NCBI RefSeq assembly: GCF_015278315.1
Contig: NZ_JADIJE010000002.1
Coordinates: 310,001-374,000 of the forward strand
Direction of reading: 5' to 3'
Source: Microbacterium ureisolvens
Lineage (GTDB): Bacteria > Actinomycetota > Actinomycetes > Actinomycetales > Microbacteriaceae
DNA: 64,000 nt
Below are positions 29,129 through 37,218 of this stretch, piece after piece (position 1 is the first letter of the stretch; each line of letters opens with the position of its first letter). The notes below the pieces were generated by a model, which saw nothing but the letters and a program-made list of their open reading frames with translations, made no database searches and was not told where the DNA came from. Both the position numbers and the translations under genes were made by a program.

Positions 29129-30916
29129 TCACCGGGGGAGGCCCGCCTGGGTCGCGTGAAGGTGCGCGTAGCGGCCGGCGGCGGCCACGAGGTCGTCGTG
29201 CGCGCCGACCTCGACCACCTCGCCGTGCTCGAGCACCACGATGCGATCGGCCTGCCGGATGGTCGAGAGCCGGTGGGCGACGACGAGGGTGGTGCGGCCC
29301 TTCATGAGGCGGTTGAGCGCCTCCTTCACGAGCTCCTCCGACTCGGGGTCCAGCGCCGAGGTCGCCTCGTCCAGGAGCAGGATGCGGGGGTCGCGCACGA
29401 GCGCCCGCGCGATCGCCAGACGCTGGCGCTGCCCGCCCGAGAGGCGTGCGCCGCGCTCGCCGACGACGGTGTCCCAGTTCTCGGGCAGCCGGTCGACGAA
29501 CTCCGCGGCGTTCGCGTCGCGCAGCGCCTCGCGCAGGCGCTCGTCCGACACGTCGTCGAGGCCGTACGCGATGTTCTCGCGGATGGTGCCCTCGAAGAGC
29601 ACCGACTCCTGCGGCACCACCGAGACGGACTGGCGCACGGTGCGCAGGTCGAGCTCCTGCATGTCGGCGCCGTCGAGCAGGATGCGGCCCGCGGTCGGGC
29701 GCACGAAGCCGAGCACGAGGTTGAGCATCGTCGACTTGCCCGAACCCGACGAGCCCACGAAGGCCACGGTCTCGCCGGGCGTGATGTCGAGCGAGACGTC
29801 GTGCACGGCATCCCGTTCTGCTCCGTCGTAGCGGTGCGAGACGTGACGGAGTTCGAGGTGCCCGCCGACGCGGTCCACCGCGCGCTTGCCCTCGTTCTGC
29901 TCGAGGTCGGGCTCCTGCAGCACCTCCGAGATGGAGCGCATCGACTCGAGGCCGCGCGCGCCGACCGGGATGAGCATGAGCAGCGACGTGAGGCCCTGTG
30001 TGAGCAGGGTGAAGTACGTCGACAGCAGCACGACCTCGCCCGGCGTGATGGGGAGGATGCCGGTGAGCGCGAAGATCGCCGCGAGCACGAGGCATCCGAG
30101 TCCCAGCAGCTGCATCGCGACCCACGAGATCGACGCGACGTGGCCGTTGAGCATGTCGAGGTGAAGGCCCGCGCGGCGCACGCCGTCGGCGCCGGCCTGC
30201 ACGCGCGACACCGCGGTGCGCTCCAGGCCGTGCGCGCGCGTCACCGGGATGAGCGACGCCATCTCGCCGACGCGGGCCGCGAAGCCCTCGACCTCGCGGC
30301 GGAACACCTCGTTGCGGGCGCGCGAGCGGCGGCTGAGCGCCCACCGCAGCACGAGGGCGACCGGAACCGCGAGGGCGTACACCGGCAGGAACTGCGGAAC
30401 CGCGATGGCGGTCATGACGATCGCGCCGATCAGCACCATCGTCGCCGACAGCAGCGGGTGCGTGACCTGCTGGAGCATCAGCTCGACGTTCTCGACGTCG
30501 CGGACGACCTTGGTCTGCACGATCGACGAGCTCACCCGCGTGTGGTACCCGATCGACAGGCTCTGCAGCCGCGCCGCGAGCGCGTTGCGCAGGTCGGCGC
30601 CGGTGTCGCGCACCACCGTCATGAAGTTGCGCGTGTAGACGATGTGCATCGGATAGTTCTGCAGCAGCAGCACGGCGGCCACCGAGAACCAGATCAGCAC
30701 CGTCGACACCTCGCCGCCCGTGGCGACGATGTCGATGATCTCGGCCGTCACCACCGGTAGGAACCACAGCGGGATCTCTTTGCAGGCGAACGCGAGCAGA
30801 GCCAGTGCCATGCGTCCGGGTCGCCGCGCGAGCAGCTTGAGGACCGAACGGCCGGGTCGGGGATTCTGGACGATCGAGATGGTGCGGATCGCACCGGTAA
30901 ACGCTTTCTGCGTCAT
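29129..30916 (-). CDS. ABC exporter-type half-transporter (membrane plus ATPase domains)
   Basis: The 595-residue protein joins a six-helix membrane domain (about 35-320) to a nucleotide-binding domain. The ATPase shows Walker A GSSGSGKST (388-396), Q-loop near VPQES (434-438), signature LSGGQ (492-496), Walker B ILLLDEA (512-518) and switch His548. It is an export or lipid/drug-type protein that works as a dimer, not an importer ATPase. No ribosome site precedes the ATG at 30916; instead TACCAT ends seven bases upstream, suggesting a leaderless mRNA. A class A operator overlaps codons 3-7. It is unusual inside a sugar locus and could export a glycoside or toxic intermediate. Confidence 0.9.
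   Translation of the reverse strand: MTQKAFTGAIRTISIVQNPRPGRSVLKLLARRPGRMALALLAFACKEIPLWFLPVVTAEIIDIVATGGEVSTVLIWFSVAAVLLLQNYPMHIVYTRNFMTVVRDTGADLRNALAARLQSLSIGYHTRVSSSIVQTKVVRDVENVELMLQQVTHPLLSATMVLIGAIVMTAIAVPQFLPVYALAVPVALVLRWALSRRSRARNEVFRREVEGFAARVGEMASLIPVTRAHGLERTAVSRVQAGADGVRRAGLHLDMLNGHVASISWVAMQLLGLGCLVLAAIFALTGILPITPGEVVLLSTYFTLLTQGLTSLLMLIPVGARGLESMRSISEVLQEPDLEQNEGKRAVDRVGGHLELRHVSHRYDGAERDAVHDVSLDITPGETVAFVGSSGSGKSTMLNLVLGFVRPTAGRILLDGADMQELDLRTVRQSVSVVPQESVLFEGTIRENIAYGLDDVSDERLREALRDANAAEFVDRLPENWDTVVGERGARLSGGQRQRLAIARALVRDPRILLLDEATSALDPESEELVKEALNRLMKGRTTLVVAHRLSTIRQADRIVVLEHGEVVEVGAHDDLVAAAGRYAHLHATQAGLPR
30896..30909. promoter_or_regulatory. LacI-type operator inside the first codons of the ABC exporter
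   Basis: GGTAAACGCTTTCT, the reverse complement of codons 3-7 of the exporter ORF, matches the copy at 4951 in 13 of 14 bases. With a leaderless start at 30916 it would sit at about +8 to +21. Confidence 0.6.
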
Positions 30917-30922
30917 GATGAC

Positions 30923-30928
30923 ATGGTA
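30923..30928 (-). promoter_or_regulatory. Extended -10 box for leaderless ABC exporter transcript
   Basis: Minus-strand TACCAT ends seven bases before the A of the ATG, the spacing expected if transcription starts at the start codon. No good -35 box is visible. Confidence 0.35.
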
Positions 30929-30974
30929 CTGACGGATGCCGCCATCGCGGCACTGCGGAAGGCGATCGGTGGGT

Positions 30975-31982
30975 TCAGCCGGCGGTAGAGGCGCGCACGA
31001 TCAGCTCGGGCTGGTACACGATGTTGCCGAGGTCGGCCCCGGCGGTGCCCGCGATCCGCGCCAGCAGGATCTCGGCGGCGGTGCGGCCCATCTCGCGCGC
31101 GGGCTGGCGCACCGAGGTGAGCGGCACGCCGGCGATCGCCGCGAACTCGATGTCGTCGTACCCCACGACGGCGACGTCCTCCGGGACGCGCACACCCCGC
31201 GAGATGAGGCCGTGGACCAGGCCGATCGCGAGATGGTCGTTCGAGGTGACGATGCCGTCGGGGCGCTCGGCCGGGGCTCGGGCAGCCAGCTGCTCGCCGA
31301 ACGCGAGGCCGCGGTCGGACGTGGTGCGCTGGGTCCAGATCGGCTCGATGCTCGCACCCGGGTGCGCGGCGACGGCCAGGCGCGCACCCTGCAGGCGCTC
31401 CCGCACCTGGCGCACCTCCTCGCGGGCCCCCACGAAGGCGAGGCGTCGCCGCCCGGTCGCGATGAGGTGCTCGGCGGCGAGGCGTCCGCCGGCGACGTCG
31501 TCGAACGAGACGGAGGGCAGTTCGCCAGTGTCGTCGACCGCGTCGACGAGGACGACCGGGATGCCGCGTCCGCGCAGCCGCTCGAGCCACGGCTCGAGTG
31601 GACCGAAGGGGCTCACCAGGGCGCCTTCGACCTGGACGCGCTCGAACAGCTCGAGGTGGTCGCGCTCCTTGGCGATGTCGTCGCTGGAGTTGCCGACCAG
31701 TACACGCAGCCCCGCGGCCGAGGCGGCGTCCTCGGCGCCCGCCACCATGTCGGCGAAGAAGGGGTTCGCGATGTTGATGACGGTCATGCCGAGCAGGCCC
31801 GACCGTCCGGCGCGCAGCTGCCGGGCCGCCTGCAGGGGGACGTATCCCAGCTGGTCGGCGGCCGATCGCACGCGGCGAACCAGGCGCTCGCTCACCATGT
31901 CGGGGCGATTGAGCGCGTTGGACACCGTGCTGATGGACACGCCCGCGCGCTCGGCGACGTCGCGGATGCCGACTCGCTTCAT
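30975..31982 (-). CDS. LacI-family transcriptional repressor
   Basis: The 335-residue protein starts with the helix-turn-helix VGIRDVAERAGVSISTVSNALNRPD (residues 4-28) and hinge YVPLQAARQLRAGRSG, followed by a periplasmic-binding-like sensor domain with VINIANPFFADMVAGAE and VPEDVAVVGYDDIEFA. AGGA eight bases upstream fits the ATG at 31982. A class A-like palindrome lies on its own promoter (32054-32067), implying self-repression. It is the best candidate to control the GGAAAGCGCTTNCC sites of the region. It faces away from the LplB importer operon. Confidence 0.93.
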   Translation of the reverse strand: MKRVGIRDVAERAGVSISTVSNALNRPDMVSERLVRRVRSAADQLGYVPLQAARQLRAGRSGLLGMTVINIANPFFADMVAGAEDAASAAGLRVLVGNSSDDIAKERDHLELFERVQVEGALVSPFGPLEPWLERLRGRGIPVVLVDAVDDTGELPSVSFDDVAGGRLAAEHLIATGRRRLAFVGAREEVRQVRERLQGARLAVAAHPGASIEPIWTQRTTSDRGLAFGEQLAARAPAERPDGIVTSNDHLAIGLVHGLISRGVRVPEDVAVVGYDDIEFAAIAGVPLTSVRQPAREMGRTAAEILLARIAGTAGADLGNIVYQPELIVRASTAG

Positions 31983-32053
31983 GTCGCTGGTCCTGTCGTG
32001 ATCACCCGGAGCAGGTCCGGGAGCGGGCGCCGCCGCGCGCCCGATCCGACAAT

Positions 32054-32067
32054 GGTAGGCGTTTTCC
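32054..32067. promoter_or_regulatory. LacI-type operator on the promoter of the LacI gene
   Basis: GGTAGGCGTTTTCC overlaps a minus-strand TACCAT -10 candidate (32057-32052), consistent with autorepression. Confidence 0.5.
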
Positions 32068-32128
32068 GATGGGAGAGCGGTGCGTCGCGAGGCGAGGGGA
32101 TCGTTACCCCGGCGTTACGAGATGACAT

Positions 32129-32158
32129 TTGACGAACTGTGGTGGTGCCGCTTACCCT
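32129..32158 (+). promoter_or_regulatory. Promoter of the LplB importer operon
   Basis: TTGACG (32129-32134) and TACCCT (32153-32158) are 18 bases apart. The expected start near 32165 falls inside the first of two tandem operators. Confidence 0.6.
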
Positions 32159-32160
32159 TC

Positions 32161-32192
32161 AATCGAAGCGGTTCGAAATCGAAGCGGTTCGA
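32161..32192. promoter_or_regulatory. Tandem LacI-type operators (class B), exact 16-bp direct repeat
   Basis: AATCGAAGCGGTTCGA occurs twice back to back (32161-32176 and 32177-32192). Each copy is a near-palindrome around GCGG. A related TTGAAGCGCTTCGA is at 40742. The 16-bp period places the sites about one and a half helical turns apart. Confidence 0.7.
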
Positions 32193-32254
32193 CAATGGCA
32201 CCGGCAACCGCGTCCCCTGCGGCAGGGCCACCCCCACGTACACGAAGGAGTGAC

Positions 32255-32323
32255 ATGGAACGGCGTCATGCTCACCCGGCGGCGCCCTCATCGGGTGCCG
32301 CACGTCCGGGCACGGTCCGATGA
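32255..32323 (+). CDS. Short leader ORF, 22 residues, coupled to the permease gene
   Basis: A strong GAAGGAG ribosome site (32244-32250) precedes ATG at 32255. The ORF reads MERRHAHPAAP...GTVR and stops at TGA 32321-32323, overlapping the permease ATG at 32320 (ATGA). The permease has only a poor ribosome site of its own. The peptide has no recognisable domain; three His and four Arg codons in the first half are notable. It may exist only to load ribosomes, or act as an attenuator. Confidence 0.55.
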   Translation: MERRHAHPAAPSSGAARPGTVR

Positions 32324-33321
32324 CCACGCAGGCTCAGGCGCAGACCGTCTTCCAGGAGGCGGCGGTCCACAACCTCGAGAAGAACACGAACAAGCGCCGC
32401 GGCCGGCGGCTCCGGCCGGCCGGCAGTCGCACGTCGTTCAAGCTCTTCCTGTGCATCGTGCCCTTCCTGGTGCTCGCCTTCCTGTTCTCGTATCTGCCGC
32501 TCTACGGCTGGATCTACTCGCTGTACGACTACAAGCCGGCGCTCGGCCTCGAGGGCAGCGAGTTCGTCGGACTCCAGTGGTTCCAGATGCTGGTCAGCTC
32601 GCCGACTCAGATGGCGCAGATCGGCCAGGTGCTGCTCAACACCCTCGCGATCAGCTTCCTCGGCATCGCGACCTCGGTGCTCCCTCTCTTCTTCGCGATC
32701 CTCCTCAACGAGATCAAGGCGCCGTGGTTCCGCAACTCGGTGCAGACGCTCACCGCGCTCCCCAACTTCATCTCGTGGGTGCTCGTCTACATGATCGCCT
32801 TCTCGCTGTTCTCCAGCTCGGGCCTCGTCAACGACGTGCTGATGGATGCCGGGCTCGTCACGGCGCCGATCAAGTTCCTCGACACCGACCAGAACGTGTG
32901 GATCACCATGACGCTCTGGAGCATCTGGAAGGGCCTCGGCTGGGGCGCGATCATCTACCTCGCCGCGATCGCGGGCATCGACCAGTCGCTGTACGAGTCG
33001 GCGCGCATCGACGGCGCCGGGCGCTTCCAGCTGATGCGCTACATCACGCTGCCGCAACTCATGCCGACCTACCTGGTGCTGCTGCTGCTGTCGATCGCCA
33101 ACATCCTCAACAACGGCATGGAGCAGTACTACGTGTTCCAGAACGCCTTCAACAAGGAATGGATCCAGGTCCTCGACCTGTACGTCTACAACATCGGCAT
33201 GACCGGCAACAGCCTGTCGCTGGCCACCGCGATCGGAATGCTCAAGAGCCTCATCTCGGTCGCCCTCCTGCTCACCGTCAACGCGGTCTCCAAGCGCGTC
33301 CGCGGCGAATCGATCGTGTGA
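32320..33321 (+). CDS. ABC transporter permease (LplB type)
   Basis: The 333-residue protein has a basic N-terminal tail (KRRGRRLRPAGSR), then six hydrophobic segments. YSLYDYKPALGL after the first helix and the EAA loop ESARIDGAGRF...LPQL near 225-248 are typical of LplB/YteP-type permeases, which import complex plant oligosaccharides. The ATG at 32320 overlaps the stop of the short leader ORF, suggesting coupled translation. It works with the next two genes; no ATPase is nearby. Confidence 0.92.
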   Translation: MTTQAQAQTVFQEAAVHNLEKNTNKRRGRRLRPAGSRTSFKLFLCIVPFLVLAFLFSYLPLYGWIYSLYDYKPALGLEGSEFVGLQWFQMLVSSPTQMAQIGQVLLNTLAISFLGIATSVLPLFFAILLNEIKAPWFRNSVQTLTALPNFISWVLVYMIAFSLFSSSGLVNDVLMDAGLVTAPIKFLDTDQNVWITMTLWSIWKGLGWGAIIYLAAIAGIDQSLYESARIDGAGRFQLMRYITLPQLMPTYLVLLLLSIANILNNGMEQYYVFQNAFNKEWIQVLDLYVYNIGMTGNSLSLATAIGMLKSLISVALLLTVNAVSKRVRGESIV

Positions 33322-33334
33322 AAGGCATCCGATC

Positions 33335-34291
33335 ATGACCACGACGATGACGAAGACGCTCACCACCGCGAAGAAGGGCGATACCTCCGCCCGCTACCGC
33401 TCGACTGCCGGCGATGTCCTGTTCCGCCTCGCGAACTACGCGGTGTTCGCGCTGTTCGCCCTCATCTGCGCGTACCCCTTCTACTACCTGATCATCAACT
33501 CCATCAGTGCCAACGACGTCTCGGCGCTCGGCGACGTGCGCCTGTGGCCGGTGGGCTTCCACCTGTCGAACTACGCGCAGGTCTTCCAGCTGCCGGGCCT
33601 GCCGATGGCGACCGTCGTCAGCATCGGCCGCACCGTCATCGGCACGGTGCTGACCGTGCTGGCGTCGGCGTTCCTCGGCTTCATGTTCACGCAGACCCGC
33701 ATGTGGGGCCGCAAGTTCTGGTACCGCTTCCTCATCATCACGATGTACTTCAGTGCCGGCTTGATCCCGGTCTTCATCATCATGAAGACGCTGGGACTGA
33801 CCAACAACTTCTGGGTGTACGTCCTGCCGTTCGTGGTGCAGCCGTTCAACGTCATCCTCGCGAAGACCTATGTCGAGTCGATGCCGAAGGAGCTCCAGGA
33901 GGCCGCCGAGGTCGACGGGGCCAACATCCTGCAGGTGTTCTTCAGGGTCTACCTGCCGAACATGACGCCGATCCTCGCGACCATCGCCATCTTCAGCGCG
34001 GTGACGCAGTGGAACAGCTTCCAGGACACCCTGATCTACATCACCGACCAGAGCCTGTACACGCTGCAGTACCTGCTCTACATGTTCATCAACCAGGCCT
34101 CGAGCCTCGCCCAGGCCGCGCAGAACGCCGGCGGCAACATCGGTCAGATCGCCGGGCTCGCCACCGAGCAGACACCGACCTCCATACGCATGACGGTCTC
34201 CGTGCTGGTCGTGCTGCCCATCATCTTCATCTACCCCCTGTTCCAGCGCTTCTTCGTGAAGGGCATCATGCTGGGCGCCGTCAAGGGATGA
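33335..34291 (+). CDS. ABC transporter permease (YtcP/LplC type)
   Basis: The 318-residue permease starts 13 bases after LplB, behind AAAGG. It has six hydrophobic segments, CAYPFYYLIINSIS in the first helix, EAAEVDGANIL...LPNMTP near residues 189-211, and the C-terminal LFQRFFVKGIMLGAVKG style that is standard for YtcP-like partners of LplB. It completes the channel for the LipO-like binding protein. Confidence 0.93.
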   Translation: MTTTMTKTLTTAKKGDTSARYRSTAGDVLFRLANYAVFALFALICAYPFYYLIINSISANDVSALGDVRLWPVGFHLSNYAQVFQLPGLPMATVVSIGRTVIGTVLTVLASAFLGFMFTQTRMWGRKFWYRFLIITMYFSAGLIPVFIIMKTLGLTNNFWVYVLPFVVQPFNVILAKTYVESMPKELQEAAEVDGANILQVFFRVYLPNMTPILATIAIFSAVTQWNSFQDTLIYITDQSLYTLQYLLYMFINQASSLAQAAQNAGGNIGQIAGLATEQTPTSIRMTVSVLVVLPIIFIYPLFQRFFVKGIMLGAVKG

Positions 34292-34322
34292 CGGCGGCCG
34301 GTCCCACCAAGAAAGGAAAGCA

Positions 34323-36071
34323 ATGAAGCTGAGAAAGAAGGTGTCCCTCGCCGTCGTGGCGCTGCTCGCGGCGGGGTCGCTCGCGTCCTGCAGTGCGGGC
34401 GGCGGCGAGCAGGGCCCGATCGACGAGTTCCCGGAGAAGTGGGACGAGGAGATCACGATCGACGTGTTCGACGGTCTCGCGAACTACATGGGCGTCCAGC
34501 AGGGCTGGTTCGCCAAGATCGTCGAAGACAAGTTCAACATGAAGCTCAACATCATCGCCCCGAACGTCGCGGGCGGCGGTGACACCCTCTACAACACCCG
34601 CGTCGCGGCCGGTGACCTCGGAGACCTGATAATCACCGACAAGGGTGAGAAGCTCGACGAGCTCATCGAGGGCGGGCTCGTGCAGGACTCGGCGAACTAC
34701 TACCCGGCCATGGAGAACGCCGCGCAGTTCGACAAGGCCGTCGAGCACCTCAACGACGGCAAGGACGGCGTGTACGGCTTCCCGTCGGCGGTGTCGTCGC
34801 TGCAGCCGACCGAGCCGTCGGAGGGCCTGAACCCCACCTTCGGCCCGTACGTGCGCTGGGACTACTACAAGGAGCTCGGCTACCCCGAGATCGGCACCCT
34901 CGAGGATCTCCTGCCGGTGCTCGCCGACATGCAGGCAGCACACCCCACCGCCGACAACGGCCAGCCGACCTACGCGTTCTCGCTGTTCAAGGACTGGGAC
35001 GGCAACATGATGGTCACGGCCAAGCAGCCGGCCTGCTTCTACGGCTACGACGAGATCGGCTTCGTGCTGGCCAAGGCCGACGGCTCGGACTACCAGAGCA
35101 TCCTGGATCCCGAGAGCGAGTACATGCGCAACCTCAAGCTGTACTTCGACGCGAACCAGCTCGGCCTCGTCGACCCCGAGTCGACCACGCAGAACTACGA
35201 CACGCTGTTCTCGAAGTTCCAGAACGGGCAGGTGCTCTTCTCGTGGTGGCCCTGGCTCGGCCAGTCCGCCTTCAACACCGAGGCCAACATGGCCGCGGGC
35301 AAGGGTTTCCAGATGGCACCCCTGCAGGACCAGAACATCTTCTCGTACGGCGCGGAGGCGTACGGCGGCAAGCAGGTGTTCGCCATCGGCTCGAAGGCCG
35401 AGGACCCGGAGCGCATCGCCGCGTTCATCGACTGGCTATACTCCGCCGAGGGCGCCTACGCCAACAGCAGCCAGACCGGTGCGTCGGCCGGCCCGCAGGG
35501 CCTCACGTGGGACGTCAACGACGCCGGCGAGCCCGAGCTCACCGACTTCGGCAAGCAGGTGTTCCTCGAGGGCGGCGCGACCGTTCCCGAGGAGTGGGGC
35601 GGCGGCGACTACGCCGACGGCGTCTCGGCGCTGAACCTCAACGCGGTGCTTCCGATCGAGGTCGACACCGAGACCGGCTTCCCGTACAGCTACACCTTCT
35701 GGCCGACCTACCAGGCGTCGATCGCCAACCCGTTGACCGACGACTGGTCGGCCAAGATGGGCGACGCGACCTCGACCATGGAGTACCTCGAGGCAAACGA
35801 CCAGGTGCTCGTCGCGCCGGGTGCGAGCTACGCAGCCCCCGCCGACAGCTCCGAGATCGAGACGCTGCGCAACCAGGTCAAGGAGATCATCAAGCAGTAC
35901 TCGTGGCAGATGGTCTTCGCCGAGAACGAGGCGCAGTTCGAGTCGCTGCGCGACGAGCTCATCGAGACCGCCAACGGCCTGGGCTACGAGCAGGTGCTCG
36001 AGTTCGACATGGACAACGCGAAGTCGCAGAACGACCAGCGCGTGGCCGTGACCGAGGAGTTCTCCAGCTGA
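34323..36071 (+). CDS. Extracellular binding lipoprotein (LipO type)
   Basis: The 582-residue protein is longer than ordinary sugar-binding proteins, as usual for partners of LplB/YtcP permeases. The lipobox LASC gives Cys23. Residues such as DLGDLIITDKGEKLDELI and KDGVYGFPSAVSS match the ligand-cleft loops of this family, and the SWWPWLG segment is rich in aromatics for sugar stacking. A strong AAAGGAAAG precedes the ATG at 34323. Its position upstream of GH95/GH42/GH31/GH3 suggests xyloglucan oligosaccharides as ligand (inference). Confidence 0.93.
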   Translation: MKLRKKVSLAVVALLAAGSLASCSAGGGEQGPIDEFPEKWDEEITIDVFDGLANYMGVQQGWFAKIVEDKFNMKLNIIAPNVAGGGDTLYNTRVAAGDLGDLIITDKGEKLDELIEGGLVQDSANYYPAMENAAQFDKAVEHLNDGKDGVYGFPSAVSSLQPTEPSEGLNPTFGPYVRWDYYKELGYPEIGTLEDLLPVLADMQAAHPTADNGQPTYAFSLFKDWDGNMMVTAKQPACFYGYDEIGFVLAKADGSDYQSILDPESEYMRNLKLYFDANQLGLVDPESTTQNYDTLFSKFQNGQVLFSWWPWLGQSAFNTEANMAAGKGFQMAPLQDQNIFSYGAEAYGGKQVFAIGSKAEDPERIAAFIDWLYSAEGAYANSSQTGASAGPQGLTWDVNDAGEPELTDFGKQVFLEGGATVPEEWGGGDYADGVSALNLNAVLPIEVDTETGFPYSYTFWPTYQASIANPLTDDWSAKMGDATSTMEYLEANDQVLVAPGASYAAPADSSEIETLRNQVKEIIKQYSWQMVFAENEAQFESLRDELIETANGLGYEQVLEFDMDNAKSQNDQRVAVTEEFSS

Positions 36072-36086
36072 TCCGGTGATTCCAGC

Positions 36087-36122
36087 GAGGGGCCCGGGAT
36101 GCGCCGCATCCCGGGCCCCTCG
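36087..36122 (+). terminator. Strong terminator after the LipO gene
   Basis: GAGGGGCCCGGGATGC (36087-36102) pairs perfectly with GCATCCCGGGCCCCTC, leaving a loop of about three bases. It follows the LipO stop by 15 bases. Confidence 0.75.
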
Positions 36123-36194
36123 TCGTTTCCGGTGCCGCCCCGCCGCCTCGAGCATCGATGCCGCAGGCCCCCGCGCGCCACCTGTCCGTACGTC

Positions 36195-36490
36195 GATCTC
36201 GTCCTCAACTGAGGAGCATTCCCGAGTTGCGGAGCCGGCTGGGGTCCGCGGTCCGCAATTGCGCTCTCGTCCTCAGCTGAGGACGGAATGCCGCGTTCCG
36301 GAGCCCGTTGGAGCAGCCAGTCCGCAACCGCGCACCGGCCCTCAGCCGAGGCCGGACCGCCGCGCCCTGGCGCCCCGGTCCGCGAACGATTCTGTTCCTC
36401 AGTTGAGGGACACTGCCGAGTTGCGGAGTCGTGCCCGAGCCTGCGGTCCGCAACTCGGCGCTCGTCCTCAGCTGAGGAACGCGAGGGCCG
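36195..36490. repeat. Five-copy array with CCTCARCTGAGG palindromes
   Basis: Palindrome cores lie at 36203, 36271, 36340, 36397 and 36466 (starts), with spacings of 68, 69, 57 and 69 bases. Between them, related segments recur: GAGTTGCGGAG, GGTCCGCAA and TCGTCCTCA. The array fills most of the 487-base gap 36072-36558 between convergent genes. No protein frame is convincing. The rest of the gap holds the terminator at 36087 and the hairpin at 36513. Confidence 0.7.
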
Positions 36491-36512
36491 GGGCTGACGA
36501 CACAGAGAAGAG

Positions 36513-36537
36513 CGGATGCCGGGGGCCGCGGCATCCG
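36513..36537 (-). terminator. GGATGCCG hairpin after the YesL-like gene
   Basis: CGGATGCCG (36513-36521) pairs with CGGCATCCG (36529-36537). It lies 22 bases past the minus-strand YesL-like stop. Confidence 0.6.
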
Positions 36538-36558
36538 TCACCTCCGAAGCTGAGGGGG

Positions 36559-37164
36559 TCAGGCGTCGTGGCGGGTGAAGACGCTGCGGAAGAGGAAGGC
36601 CGTGGCGTAGGCGCCGACGGAGAAGCCGATCGTGGCGACGAGGATCGCGACGGGCGGGAAGAGGATCGTGAGGGCGACCGCCGTCACGGGGATGATGAGC
36701 ACCCCGAGGGTGCGGACCGGCTCGGCCGCCGGAAGCAGCAGCGAGTTCTTCAGCGTCTGGCCCACGCTGTTGCGGAAGTACGCGACCTGCGCCATGGCGT
36801 AGAGGAAGGCCGCGAAGAGGTAGACCGCGCCGATCACCGCGACCACACCCGCGACGCCGGCGAAGAGCGCCGGGTGGGAGAACCAGAACACGCTCGAGAA
36901 TCCGAGCAGCAGGGCGGGTGCGAGCAGGCACAGCATCAGGACGGTCGACCGGCCGAAGTTCGCGCGGAACGCCGGGAAATAGTCCTTCAGGGGTCGTCCG
37001 CTCTCGTCGTCGGAGTAGCGGATCGTCACCTCGAACAGCGCGCTCGTCGCGGCGCCGATCGTCACCACCGGCAGGCAGAGCACGATGTAGAGGAGGTTCA
37101 GGGCGACGAACGTGAGGAACGTCGAGAAGCCGCCCAGCGCGCGACTGTCGGGGTCGATCCGCAT
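36559..37164 (-). CDS. YesL-like (DUF624) membrane protein
   Basis: The 201-residue protein has five or six hydrophobic segments and the family segment LPVVTIGAATSALFEVTIRY near residues 30-50 followed by KDYFPAFRANF. YesL-like proteins accompany LplB/YtcP/LipO importers and their function is unknown. I chose the ATG at 37164 (GGAGAG upstream) over a GTG at 37197. It ends the GH95 - LacI - YesL unit and converges with the LipO gene. Confidence 0.82.
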   Translation of the reverse strand: MRIDPDSRALGGFSTFLTFVALNLLYIVLCLPVVTIGAATSALFEVTIRYSDDESGRPLKDYFPAFRANFGRSTVLMLCLLAPALLLGFSSVFWFSHPALFAGVAGVVAVIGAVYLFAAFLYAMAQVAYFRNSVGQTLKNSLLLPAAEPVRTLGVLIIPVTAVALTILFPPVAILVATIGFSVGAYATAFLFRSVFTRHDA

Positions 37165-37218
37165 GCGCCGGTCACTCTCCGACCGGTCGGGCCACACAGC
37201 CCCGGGCGTTGCTCACCG

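Noticed and set aside
32161..32254. Riboswitch in the lplB leader
   Set aside because: The leader is about 90 bases and is dominated by the tandem operators; I see no conserved riboswitch core or long stem.
36195..36490. Regularly spaced palindromes resembling a small CRISPR array
   Set aside because: The conserved core is only 12 bases, the intervals are similar to one another instead of unique, and there are no cas genes.
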